From positions 25,876 through 89,875 of the forward strand of contig CAYLYP010000005.1 of NCBI GenBank assembly GCA_964387795.1: 64,000 nucleotides of DNA. The letters are read 5' to 3'. Position numbers and translations under genes: made by a program. Every line of letters starts with the position of its first letter. Position 1 is the first letter of the stretch. The notes under the pieces were generated by a model, which was not told where the DNA came from, searched no databases, and worked only from the letters and a program-made list of their open reading frames with translations. This DNA is from CAYLYP01 sp964387795. Its GTDB lineage: Bacteria > Bacteroidota > Bacteroidia > Bacteroidales > UBA7960. This document shows, one piece after another, positions 35,174 through 43,028 of the stretch.

Positions 35174-35827
35174 TCAACCGTTTTTAATCCCGAAAGCCAG
35201 ATCACCGGCATCACCCAGACCAGGAACAATATACGATTGAGCAGTGAGTTCTTCATCCACTGCCCCCAACCAAAGGGTATAGCTACCGACAGGCATGTGT
35301 TTTTTAACATACTCAACACCCTGGGCGCTGGCCAATACACTAACGATATGGGTATGGGAGGGCGTACCCTGGTGCAATAATTCTTTGTAGGCAAGAACCA
35401 TAGAAGCACCTGTGGCAAGCATGGGGTCTGAAAGGATTAGTGTTTTGTTGTTGAGGTCGGGACTTGAGATATATTCAATTTTAATATCAAAGGAGTTGTC
35501 CTTGTGGTGTTTCCGGTAAGCTGAAATAAAGGCATTCTCAGCTTTATCGAAATAGTTTAATAATCCCTGGTGCATTGGAAGGCCTGCCCTGAGGATTGTT
35601 GCGATAACAGGTTGTTGTATTAATGTCTGGCAATGAGCAGTACCCAGACTGGTTACCACATCTTTGTTTTCCCACTTTAAAAAAGGGCTTATCTCGTAAG
35701 CAAAAATCTCCCCTATACGCTCCATATTACGTCTGAAGCGAAGACTATCCTTTTGGATTTCAATATCCCTTATCTCTGCGAGATACTGGTTGAGGATGCT
35801 TGTTTTTGAGCTCAGGATTTTCAACAT
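35174..35827 (-). CDS. upp: Uracil phosphoribosyltransferase
   Basis: Pyrimidine salvage: uracil + PRPP to UMP. In 217 residues the PRPP-binding motif is LILSDPMLATGASMVLA near residue 130. ATILRAGLPMHQGLL (about 83) and a C-terminal uracil-binding segment YIVPGLGDAGDLAFG are also present. Its start overlaps the stop of the FemAB-like gene by 7 bp, so upp is translated from the same message as the two upstream genes. Confidence 0.95.
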   Translation of the reverse strand: MLKILSSKTSILNQYLAEIRDIEIQKDSLRFRRNMERIGEIFAYEISPFLKWENKDVVTSLGTAHCQTLIQQPVIATILRAGLPMHQGLLNYFDKAENAFISAYRKHHKDNSFDIKIEYISSPDLNNKTLILSDPMLATGASMVLAYKELLHQGTPSHTHIVSVLASAQGVEYVKKHMPVGSYTLWLGAVDEELTAQSYIVPGLGDAGDLAFGIKNG

Positions 35828-36774
35828 AATCTTCTGCTTAATGATTTTAGTTTCTTAAGGATGGTAGCTGCAAAAGAAAACAAAAATGGCAAATTATTAA
35901 TTGACCATTGCAAATATACACATTCTTTGGCACCAAAAGCTTTATAATATCTATCCAGACCCGGATTGTCAGAGCCTTCAAAATCGAAGACCAGGTTGCG
36001 GTTTGCATTTTCAAAGATAAACCTGTCGAGCAGGAGTGCCAGGGAATTACGTTCACGGCCTAAAGGAGACTGGGCGGAAAAAAGAAAAATTATTTTTTGG
36101 TGAGACTCCATAAAGATTGCGCCCGACATGAACTGGTTTTTTTCATCAAACAAAAACCTTACATGGGCATTTCCTCTCTGCAATGCTTCATAAGTCAACC
36201 TTTTAATAATAACCAGTTCGGAGGGTTTGAAATAAGCTTTTTCTTTGTTTTGTGTCTGGTTAAACGTATCGATGATGGTTTGAGGGTCTCCAAAAGACAC
36301 ATAATGATATGTGTTGCTGGATGCTTTTTTGAGATTTCTTTTAAGATTTTGGTGATAGGCCTGGACAATCTCCGGGTAAGGTCTGATCAAATCCAGTTCA
36401 TTTGTTCTGCGCCTTAATAATTTATGATCAGGGCCAGTGAGCAAATTATACTTGTTTAAGTTCATCTCACCATATCGGATCCATTTAGGGATTGCCGCAA
36501 TGAAATCTTCCAGGACTTCCAGAGAAGGGATTTCGGAGGAAAAGAGTCCGAGTTGTTGAACAAAAGGAGGTTGAAAAATATAAGAGATGCCCATTTTTTT
36601 CCTAACAGGCAAAGGGAAAACAGCTTTATAGTCACCATCCACCAATGCAATCCAATCAGGGGCAACAAGATCAAGGTACCAGGAATAAGCATACACATAT
36701 CCATTGATAGCCTTATCGATGCAGGCATCCCATTTCTTACGGTTAATTGAATTGTTTGATATCAGTAGAATCAT
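35821..36774 (-). CDS. FemAB/GNAT-like acyltransferase
   Basis: The 317 residues have an acyl-CoA N-acyltransferase fold, best seen in the C-terminal half: VRFLFDEKNQFMSGAIFM, then IIFLFSAQSPLGRER and RNLVFDFEGSDNPGLDRYYKA. FEGS.xxGLxRYxxxFGA is a motif of FemAB-related proteins that move acyl or aminoacyl groups, including lipid II interpeptide transferases and PEP-CTERM-associated ones. Substrate unknown. It overlaps the deacetylase gene upstream by 4 bp (ATGA) and upp downstream by 7 bp. The deacetylase neighbour suggests a cell-envelope or exopolysaccharide role, which is inference. Confidence 0.75.
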   Translation of the reverse strand: MILLISNNSINRKKWDACIDKAINGYVYAYSWYLDLVAPDWIALVDGDYKAVFPLPVRKKMGISYIFQPPFVQQLGLFSSEIPSLEVLEDFIAAIPKWIRYGEMNLNKYNLLTGPDHKLLRRRTNELDLIRPYPEIVQAYHQNLKRNLKKASSNTYHYVSFGDPQTIIDTFNQTQNKEKAYFKPSELVIIKRLTYEALQRGNAHVRFLFDEKNQFMSGAIFMESHQKIIFLFSAQSPLGRERNSLALLLDRFIFENANRNLVFDFEGSDNPGLDRYYKAFGAKECVYLQWSINNLPFLFSFAATILKKLKSLSRRLC

Positions 36775-38078
36775 TGTTTTTCAGTAGCTTTTTCGACAAG
36801 GTGGGCATATACTTCCCTCCATCCTGTCCATCCTCTCCATTCGCTAAGGGATTCATTGTGCCAAAGGCTGATAAATGTCCCTTTAACATTTTTAACCTCT
36901 TCAATTAAATTGTTAATAGTCTCCATAGCCTTTGCGGGTGAGAGTTTAAGGTAATCATGAAGGGTGCCGTCCATCACAGCAAAAGGATAGACTTTCAGTT
37001 TTGTTTCAGTTTCAAGATCAAGGTCGTAAAACATAAATGGGGAGCAGGTACCAGCCCTGAAACCTGTATGGTTTGCATATCCCATTGTATAGTCTTCACG
37101 AAGGTCGGCAGAGAGGAGGTTACGGTATGTATGAGGGAGTCTGAGTTTGAGGAAATGTTGACGGCTTTTAGTTACCGGCCTTCTAATAATTTGGGCAAGC
37201 CTATCCGTTTCAAGCTGAAGCCTTCCATTAATCCTTGAAGAATTATAGGATGGATGAATGCCAATTGGAGAATAATCGGCTAAAGCTTTTATCAGTGACT
37301 GATAGTTCTGATTGGAAAAGTGAAGGTTTTTGTCAAAACGGCCATAATCGCCGAGCAGAAAAAAGAATACAGGTTTTCTGTTTGGTGATTCATGAAAGGA
37401 GAAAATTTCTTCATAGGTATCAAAAGGATCTTTTTCAAGGTTTAAAAGGACTTTAAACCTCCTCATAAAATCGCTGTAATTTCTGTTGGATAAAGACTTT
37501 GTGGCACCAGCCAATGATCTTATCAAGCCCCTGCTCCTGAAAGCGTAGGCAATATCAATATCAAAGGTTGGCTGAAAGGAGTATTTTCTTTGAATGCTTA
37601 TTTCGCCGGGAAACCTGGCAGAAAGGATTTCAAAAAGGAACAAAGCATACTGATCAATAACGGGTTTATTTAAAAAACCATTCTTATAGGCCACACTTTG
37701 TAAAGCATCAAAACGCCCATGCTTATCGGCCAAAAAAGGGAAGTATTCTTCATACCGGCTAATGAGATAAAATGCAGATGCAAAGAAATCAAATTTAGAA
37801 CAACCTCTTTTTACAGGGAACAATCCATGAAGATCGTGGGCACAAACATAAACAGGATCGACTTCCCTGATTCCTGATTCATGGAGTAAACCGCCGGACT
37901 CGAAAAAAACCTCATCAGAGAGTTGGGCCGGACAATATGAAAATCTGGCTCCCTTATAATTCAAAAATGCTTCAGTCTGATCAGTAATCTGAAATTCAGT
38001 CTGGAGCAAATCCCTGAAAAAGATATTGAAAATATACCTTATCCTGCTTGTAATTGATGAAGTATAGATTAATATCAT
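36771..38078 (-). CDS. Polysaccharide deacetylase-like protein with DUF7033-type N-terminal domain
   Basis: The frame is open to 38120, but the ATG at 38078 (MILIYTSSITSRIRYIFN) matches the usual start. About 435 residues: an N-terminal DUF7033-type domain (ALxYxxxKGARFSYCPAQ region, DLHGLFPVKRGCSKFDFFAS), then a NodB-like barrel with FQPTFDIDIAYAF (degenerate TFDxD), IGIHPSYNSS and SRQHFLKLRLP, ending TFISLWHNESLSEW. The metal residues are partly those of CE4 enzymes, but the canonical TFDDGP is FDIDIA, as in its Bacteroidota relatives. Operonic with the FemAB-like gene. Confidence 0.7.
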   Translation of the reverse strand: MILIYTSSITSRIRYIFNIFFRDLLQTEFQITDQTEAFLNYKGARFSYCPAQLSDEVFFESGGLLHESGIREVDPVYVCAHDLHGLFPVKRGCSKFDFFASAFYLISRYEEYFPFLADKHGRFDALQSVAYKNGFLNKPVIDQYALFLFEILSARFPGEISIQRKYSFQPTFDIDIAYAFRSRGLIRSLAGATKSLSNRNYSDFMRRFKVLLNLEKDPFDTYEEIFSFHESPNRKPVFFFLLGDYGRFDKNLHFSNQNYQSLIKALADYSPIGIHPSYNSSRINGRLQLETDRLAQIIRRPVTKSRQHFLKLRLPHTYRNLLSADLREDYTMGYANHTGFRAGTCSPFMFYDLDLETETKLKVYPFAVMDGTLHDYLKLSPAKAMETINNLIEEVKNVKGTFISLWHNESLSEWRGWTGWREVYAHLVEKATEKQ

Positions 38079-38182
38079 ATCCGATGATTGTTTATTAAGA
38101 CCCAAACATAATTGTTGCACATATATTGCTTGTTCAAAGATACACCTAAATCTTTTTCCTGTTGACGTAAAAAGCTATATTG

Positions 38183-38881
38183 TCATAAAATTCCTTCATC
38201 AGCAAAGCTATAATATGTGTTTTCGCCAATAATAAGATGGTCAAGGATTGGTATTTCCATTAATACGCCAGCCTGGGAGAGTTTTCGTGTAATCTGTTTA
38301 TCCTGTTCGCTAGGTTTAATGTTGCCGCTTGGATGGTTATGGCACAAAATAAGCCCTGAAGCCTGATCCTCGATGGCATGTTTAAATACGATACGTGAAT
38401 CAACGACTGTTCCACCAATCCCCCCTTCGCTCACACAATAAGACCTGATGATTTTATTGGCACGGTTTAATGTTAATATCCAAAACGCCTCATGCATCAG
38501 ATCAGCAACTTTGGAATGAAAGTATTCGAATGCATCCCTGCTGGCTGTAATCTTTGCTTTATTGACAGCCTCAGCCCCCCTTCGCCGGTTACCAAGCTCA
38601 AGTGCCGAAACGATAGTGATTGCCTTGGCATATCCTATTCCGTTAAATTTCATCAGGTCATTAATAGTAAGCTTGGCAAGTTCAATAAGGTTATGGTTTA
38701 CCGATGAAAGGATATCCCTGGCCAGTTCAACTGCATTTTGGTTTTTTGTCCCGCTACCAATCAATATTGCAATAAGCTCAGCATCTGTCAATGCTGATTT
38801 GCTCAGGTTAAGCATCTTTTCCCTTGGGCGTTCCGGCTCTGCTAATGCTTTTATGCCGTTTAATTTGGTATATTCGCTCAT
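38183..38881 (-). CDS. radC: DNA repair protein RadC (JAB/MPN+ domain)
   Basis: ATG at 38881 (MSEYTKLNGIKALAEPERPREK) is preferred over 38890. About 232 residues. A helix-hairpin-helix-like N-terminal part (LMKFNGIGYAKAI) is followed by the JAMM metalloprotease-like motif: E upstream, then LILCHNHPSGNIKPSEQD. The family is conserved in bacteria; a direct role in repair is disputed. It sits at the upstream edge of the deacetylase cluster but with a 60-100 bp gap, so it is probably its own unit. Confidence 0.93.
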   Translation of the reverse strand: MSEYTKLNGIKALAEPERPREKMLNLSKSALTDAELIAILIGSGTKNQNAVELARDILSSVNHNLIELAKLTINDLMKFNGIGYAKAITIVSALELGNRRRGAEAVNKAKITASRDAFEYFHSKVADLMHEAFWILTLNRANKIIRSYCVSEGGIGGTVVDSRIVFKHAIEDQASGLILCHNHPSGNIKPSEQDKQITRKLSQAGVLMEIPILDHLIIGENTYYSFADEGIL

Positions 38882-39115
38882 ATATAACATATTTATAATA
38901 ACTAAGCTAAATTAATAAAAATCAAACAGCTAATATCCCTTTATTGTTTTTTTTATTCATGCGCATGATAATTAGCAATACTAAAAGGCCATGAACACAA
39001 TAAATGAAATAAAAAAAAGTTATATCGAACAAAACACTATTGTTTAAAGAGCCAGCATTAACATTTATCAGAAATAAAAAAAAATAAAAAGAACGCCCCT
39101 TAATAGATAAAATTC

Positions 39116-39123
39116 TAATTTTG
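39116..39123 (+). promoter_or_regulatory. -7 box TAATTTTG upstream of the TPR histidine kinase
   Basis: Matches TAnnTTTG. It overlaps the TTG at 39121, which therefore cannot be the start, and supports the ATG at 39145. Confidence 0.55.
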
Positions 39124-39144
39124 TACCCTTATACATTTGATGAG

Positions 39145-41517
39145 ATGTTCAAACATTCCTCTCCTAACCAGATAAAGAGATATTTGATTTTTTTTCTTTT
39201 TGCCTGTTTTTTTTTCAACAACAGTGTTCAAGCTAAAAACCTGAATGTAGATAGCTTGTATATAGAATTATCATCCACCACAAAAGCTGTTCAAAAAGCT
39301 GAAATCATCGAAGAAATTTCAATACAGTTGAAAGACAATTACCCCGATTCAGCTTTAGCAATCCTCAATCAGGGAATAGACCTTATTAAAAAAGAAGAAA
39401 ACAACCCTAAAGCCCGAAATCAGGATGAGCTGTTAATGAGCATGGCATTTCTTATGTACCGGAAAGCAGATATCCTTGCATCATTTTCGCGCAACTATGA
39501 ACAAGCCAAAGAATATCTTCAACAGGCTAATATAAATGGGAAAAAAGCAGCTGATTTAAATAAAGGCAATGCATCCCGTTATGATTTGCTGCGGGGCAAT
39601 ATTTATCTTGTAAAAGGGAATATCGATTTTTTTGTCAATAATTATGATTCATGTCTTGTGAATTATAAAAATGCTTCTGAATTATTTAAGATTACGGGCA
39701 ACACTTTCGACCTGATGCGTTGTTATAACAATATGGGAAGCGTTAACAGGATTATTGAAAATTTTGGGACAGCACTTGAATATCTTGTTGAAGCATTGAA
39801 TTATTTTGAAGAAACGAATGACAAATCATCCTTGTCAGCAGTCTATACAAATATTGGGCTTATTTACGAATCAATCAGCGATTTTCCCCAGGCTGTAGAT
39901 TATTTTCAAAAAGCGATGCAAATCAATGAAGAAATTGGCAATACCCGTCTGATGGCAATCAATTCATTGAATTTGGGCAATGTGTTTTTAAATCTTGGGG
40001 AAATTCAAAAAGCCAGGTATTATTATGAATTGTCATTAAATAATAATACAAAGATCAATAACAGACTTGGAGTGGCCAATGCCATGATTAACCTTGCCGG
40101 GGTTTATTATGCATTAAATGACACCCTGAAGTTTAAGGAATTCTATAATAATGGGGTAACAATTTTTAAAGAAATACAGAACTGGGAGGGGTATGCCAGT
40201 TCCTTACACAAATACGGTGAATCATTGCTTGACCTTAAGCAATATGATAAGGCACTAAAAACCCTAATGGAATCAAGAGAGGTTTTTTCAAGGATTAATA
40301 ACAGGCTTGGTATTGTAGGGGTAGATGAAATTATTGCAAGCTTATATAAAGAAACCGGTAACCCTCAGAAGGCAATTCAGATTGCCTCCCAGGCGTATGA
40401 AGAAGCTGTAAAAAATGATTTTAAACTAAATTCACTTAAACTATCTCAACTTTTATCCACGCTCTGGGAAGAACAGGGCAATCCAACCCGGTCACTCTTC
40501 TATCTTAAAGCCTATAACGCATTTAATGATGAATTAAATGCAATTGAGAGCCATAAGAATGTTATGGAAATGGAAGCAAGGTTTCAATCCGAAAAGAAAC
40601 AAAGCCAGATTGACTTCCTTAAAAACCAATCGGAGCTGGATGCTTTAAAAATCAAACATCAGCGTCTGTTTATTTACCTGAGCATTGGAGTGATTTTGCT
40701 CCTGTTTTTTATTGCTTTCCTTTTTACCAGCAGATTTATAATTAGAAAGAATTATAGCAATAAGCTTGAAAAGGTAATTGAAGACTTGCGAAATGCCAAC
40801 AAGCAAATTGAAGAAAAAAATAAGGTTAGGGACAAGCTGTTTTCAGTAATAAGCCATGATCTCAGGAGCCCCTTCTCGGGTATTGTAGGTCTTGCCGATA
40901 TTATTCAATCCGAATTGGATACCCTGAGCAAAGAAGAGCTTATGGAATATGTTACCCTTATCCAGAAAACATCAAAACAATCTCTTGAAGTATTTGAAAA
41001 TCTTTTACATTGGGGTCGCATCCAATCGGGAAAAATCAACCCTGTATTTACCTCTGTCAACCTACATGATGTGACTGACAGGATATCAGTGTTTTTTAGC
41101 AATAACATGAAATTAAAAAACCTGAGCCTTGAAAATAACATTGATTTAAACTGTATCGTAAAGGGAGATGCTGATTTAATAGAAATTGTTATCCGTAATA
41201 TTATCTCAAATGCAATAAAATTTAGCTTTTCAGGTGGAAAGATAATCCTGAAATCTCAAAAAAACATGACTGAAATTATTATCTGCATTACTAATTTTGG
41301 CACTCCAATTCCAGAAGAAAATCTGGATAAACTATTTTCAATCAACAGGAACATAAGCACCCGTGGGACATTCAATGAAAAAGGCACCGGACTTGGCCTG
41401 TTTCTTTGTAAAGAAATGATGGAATTAAATGAAGGGAAAATATGGATTCAATCCTCCAATTCCCAATCTACTACCTTCTGTCTGTTATTCCCTATTAAGT
41501 CTGATACTGAGAGCTAA
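39145..41517 (+). CDS. TPR-containing sensor histidine kinase
   Basis: About 790 residues from ATG 39145. A signal peptide (FLFACFFFNNSVQAK) leads into a periplasmic region with about eight TPR units (residues 80-450), for example YNNMGSVNRIIENFGTALEY. One membrane helix (LFIYLSIGVILLLFFIAFLF, about 515-540) and a coiled coil precede the kinase core. The H-box is VISHDLRSPFSGIVG, the N-box NIISNAIKFSF and the G-box GTGLGLFLCKEM. No receiver or AraC domain is fused, so it is not a hybrid system. The partner regulator is not adjacent. The stimulus is unknown; TPR sensor domains suggest protein binding. Confidence 0.92.
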   Translation: MFKHSSPNQIKRYLIFFLFACFFFNNSVQAKNLNVDSLYIELSSTTKAVQKAEIIEEISIQLKDNYPDSALAILNQGIDLIKKEENNPKARNQDELLMSMAFLMYRKADILASFSRNYEQAKEYLQQANINGKKAADLNKGNASRYDLLRGNIYLVKGNIDFFVNNYDSCLVNYKNASELFKITGNTFDLMRCYNNMGSVNRIIENFGTALEYLVEALNYFEETNDKSSLSAVYTNIGLIYESISDFPQAVDYFQKAMQINEEIGNTRLMAINSLNLGNVFLNLGEIQKARYYYELSLNNNTKINNRLGVANAMINLAGVYYALNDTLKFKEFYNNGVTIFKEIQNWEGYASSLHKYGESLLDLKQYDKALKTLMESREVFSRINNRLGIVGVDEIIASLYKETGNPQKAIQIASQAYEEAVKNDFKLNSLKLSQLLSTLWEEQGNPTRSLFYLKAYNAFNDELNAIESHKNVMEMEARFQSEKKQSQIDFLKNQSELDALKIKHQRLFIYLSIGVILLLFFIAFLFTSRFIIRKNYSNKLEKVIEDLRNANKQIEEKNKVRDKLFSVISHDLRSPFSGIVGLADIIQSELDTLSKEELMEYVTLIQKTSKQSLEVFENLLHWGRIQSGKINPVFTSVNLHDVTDRISVFFSNNMKLKNLSLENNIDLNCIVKGDADLIEIVIRNIISNAIKFSFSGGKIILKSQKNMTEIIICITNFGTPIPEENLDKLFSINRNISTRGTFNEKGTGLGLFLCKEMMELNEGKIWIQSSNSQSTTFCLLFPIKSDTES

Positions 41518-41543
41518 TATCAAATCACCCTAAATATAATCAT

Positions 41544-41741
41544 TTATTGAACTTCCAGGGCCTCAATACGTTCTTCGGCTTGGTTCGCATATATCTGATA
41601 GTACTCATCAAAACTAAGGTTTCTTGAAAGCAAAATCTCAACCATTCGCTTAATCTGAACCTCAGAAAGATGCTTCTGTTCATATCGCAGGTCAGCTATA
41701 AAACTGATTATTAATTCCTTTTCGGAGATGTGACGTTTCAT
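41544..41741 (-). CDS. Small conserved-looking hypothetical protein (65 aa)
   Basis: Starts MKRHISEKELIISFIADLRY and is predicted all-helical and soluble, with a heptad-like pattern (LSEVQIKRMVEILLS) and an acidic C-terminus. Clean start with no competing frame and codon use like its neighbours. No family assigned. Convergent with the histidine kinase gene. Confidence 0.55.
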   Translation of the reverse strand: MKRHISEKELIISFIADLRYEQKHLSEVQIKRMVEILLSRNLSFDEYYQIYANQAEERIEALEVQ

Positions 41742-42262
41742 GATAAAAAATAAACCTACAACAAAAATTTGCTTTTTTGCCCAAAAATGTTTTTTATTTG
41801 TCCTTAAATAACAGAAGCAGGCAGGTGGGTTTGAAAAAACAAAAGTATAACGTTAGAAAACGCATTTATTGCCCGTCTTCAATTATTTTATCAACCATTG
41901 TTAATATCTCCATAACAAAAAGGATACCAATTCAATTTGATGCATTCTTTTCATTTATTTTCAATCTGCTTCAGCCTGTCATCCCACATTTGAAGCATTA
42001 TAGCTTTTTTCAGCAGGCCTTTAATTATTTCAATCAAATCATAAAATTGAAATTATTACAACAGGTCTTGTACAATAAAAGTAAAAAGAGACAGTTATAA
42101 ACAGCAAAAGGTTTTTAAATAAACTTTGTTAAGCAAGAGCATGGATGAAGAATAAAATGAATGAATTATTGATTTGAGTCTTTTTAACAATGCAATTCAT
42201 TCAGGAAAAATGTATATTTGTAAACAGGTAGAAAAACAAATACAGAAAGTTGAAAAACAAAC
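41742..42262. other. AT-rich intergenic region
   Basis: No gene accepted. A 107-codon plus frame at 41777 is rich in Ile/Phe/Asn, lacks domain features and is probably chance. Confidence 0.4.
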
Positions 42263-42425
42263 CATCATGAACCGGACATGTTTGTGAATTAAATACAGTG
42301 GCTTCGACAAGCTCAGCCACCGTAGCACCTTCAGGCTCTGGAAAGGTGGCTTCGGCAAGCTCAGCCACCTTTCTAAACAGCAAACATGGAGTTCCATCTG
42401 ACCTTAACAAATAAAATATTTACAG
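42263..42425 (+). promoter_or_regulatory. Leader element, copy C, upstream of the secreted protein gene
   Basis: Left arm CATGTTTG at 42277-42284 and right arm CAAACATG at 42381-42388 are perfect inverted repeats. The loop holds two GGCTTCGACAAGCTCAGCC-type palindromes (42298-42320, 42345-42369). CATCTG at 42395-42400 pairs with CAGATG at 42423-42428 across 22 nt, and that ATG starts the gene at 42426. Confidence 0.7.
42298..42369. repeat. Two GGCTTCGACAAGCTCAGCC palindromes
   Basis: 42298-42320 and 42345-42369, each an imperfect palindrome GTGGCTtcg..agcTCAGCCAC. Same family as 15153-15187. Inserted in the loop of leader copy C. Confidence 0.75.
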
Positions 42426-43028
42426 ATGAAAAAGCTCATTTTATTAATCCTTGCATTATGCCCCGCTTATCTTTTTGTTTCTGCCCAGGGGAGCCTGTTT
42501 TATAAACCTTATGGCTTCAATCAATATAGCTCAATGAAACAGGGATTTTCAGTACAAACGGGCACATCAGCCTCCTTTGGCAACAATATTGGCATGAGCA
42601 TGAGCTATATATCTCCATCTTATTCATTTTCACCGCTAAAAAACCTTAAGCTTGATGTGGGAATGACTTTTAGCACTTCTTCTTTCTTTGGGAACCATGC
42701 CCAACCTCTTGTTGGAATTCAATCATCCGGAATGCCAAATCCTGGCAATAGTTACCGCTCAGGCTTATTTTATGCTGCTGCGAGTTATCAGCTAAATCCA
42801 AAGCTTATAATAAAAGGGGCAGGTTATATAGAAAGGAATAATTTCACCCCTGTAATGAATTCCCAGGCTTTTTCAAACAAAAAGAGTCAGGGTATGATGT
42901 TGGGGTTTGACTACAGCTTTAATGAGAATTTTCATTTCGGGGCTGAAATCCATATCAGGGACAATAACAACCCGAATATGTTGTTCAATAATCCTTATGC
43001 CACCCCCTGGGGCTTGCAGCCATATTAA
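42426..43028 (+). CDS. Secreted/outer-membrane protein, family unknown
   Basis: The 200 residues begin with a signal peptide (MKKLILLILALCPAYLFVSA, cleaved near QGSL). The mature part is rich in Ser, Gly, Asn, Phe and Tyr, with alternating patterns such as GIGMSMSYISPSYSFSP-like strands and MLGFDYSFNENFHFGAEIHI, and ends NPYATPWGLQPY. It is likely a small beta-barrel or surface protein. Start is fixed by leader copy C. Stop codons of this gene and the convergent 1153-residue gene overlap by 4 bp (43025-43028). Confidence 0.65.
   Translation: MKKLILLILALCPAYLFVSAQGSLFYKPYGFNQYSSMKQGFSVQTGTSASFGNNIGMSMSYISPSYSFSPLKNLKLDVGMTFSTSSFFGNHAQPLVGIQSSGMPNPGNSYRSGLFYAAASYQLNPKLIIKGAGYIERNNFTPVMNSQAFSNKKSQGMMLGFDYSFNENFHFGAEIHIRDNNNPNMLFNNPYATPWGLQPY

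Noticed and set aside
41777..42100. Plus-strand frame of 107 codons
   Set aside because: Composition dominated by Ile, Phe and Asn from AT-rich DNA; no motif.
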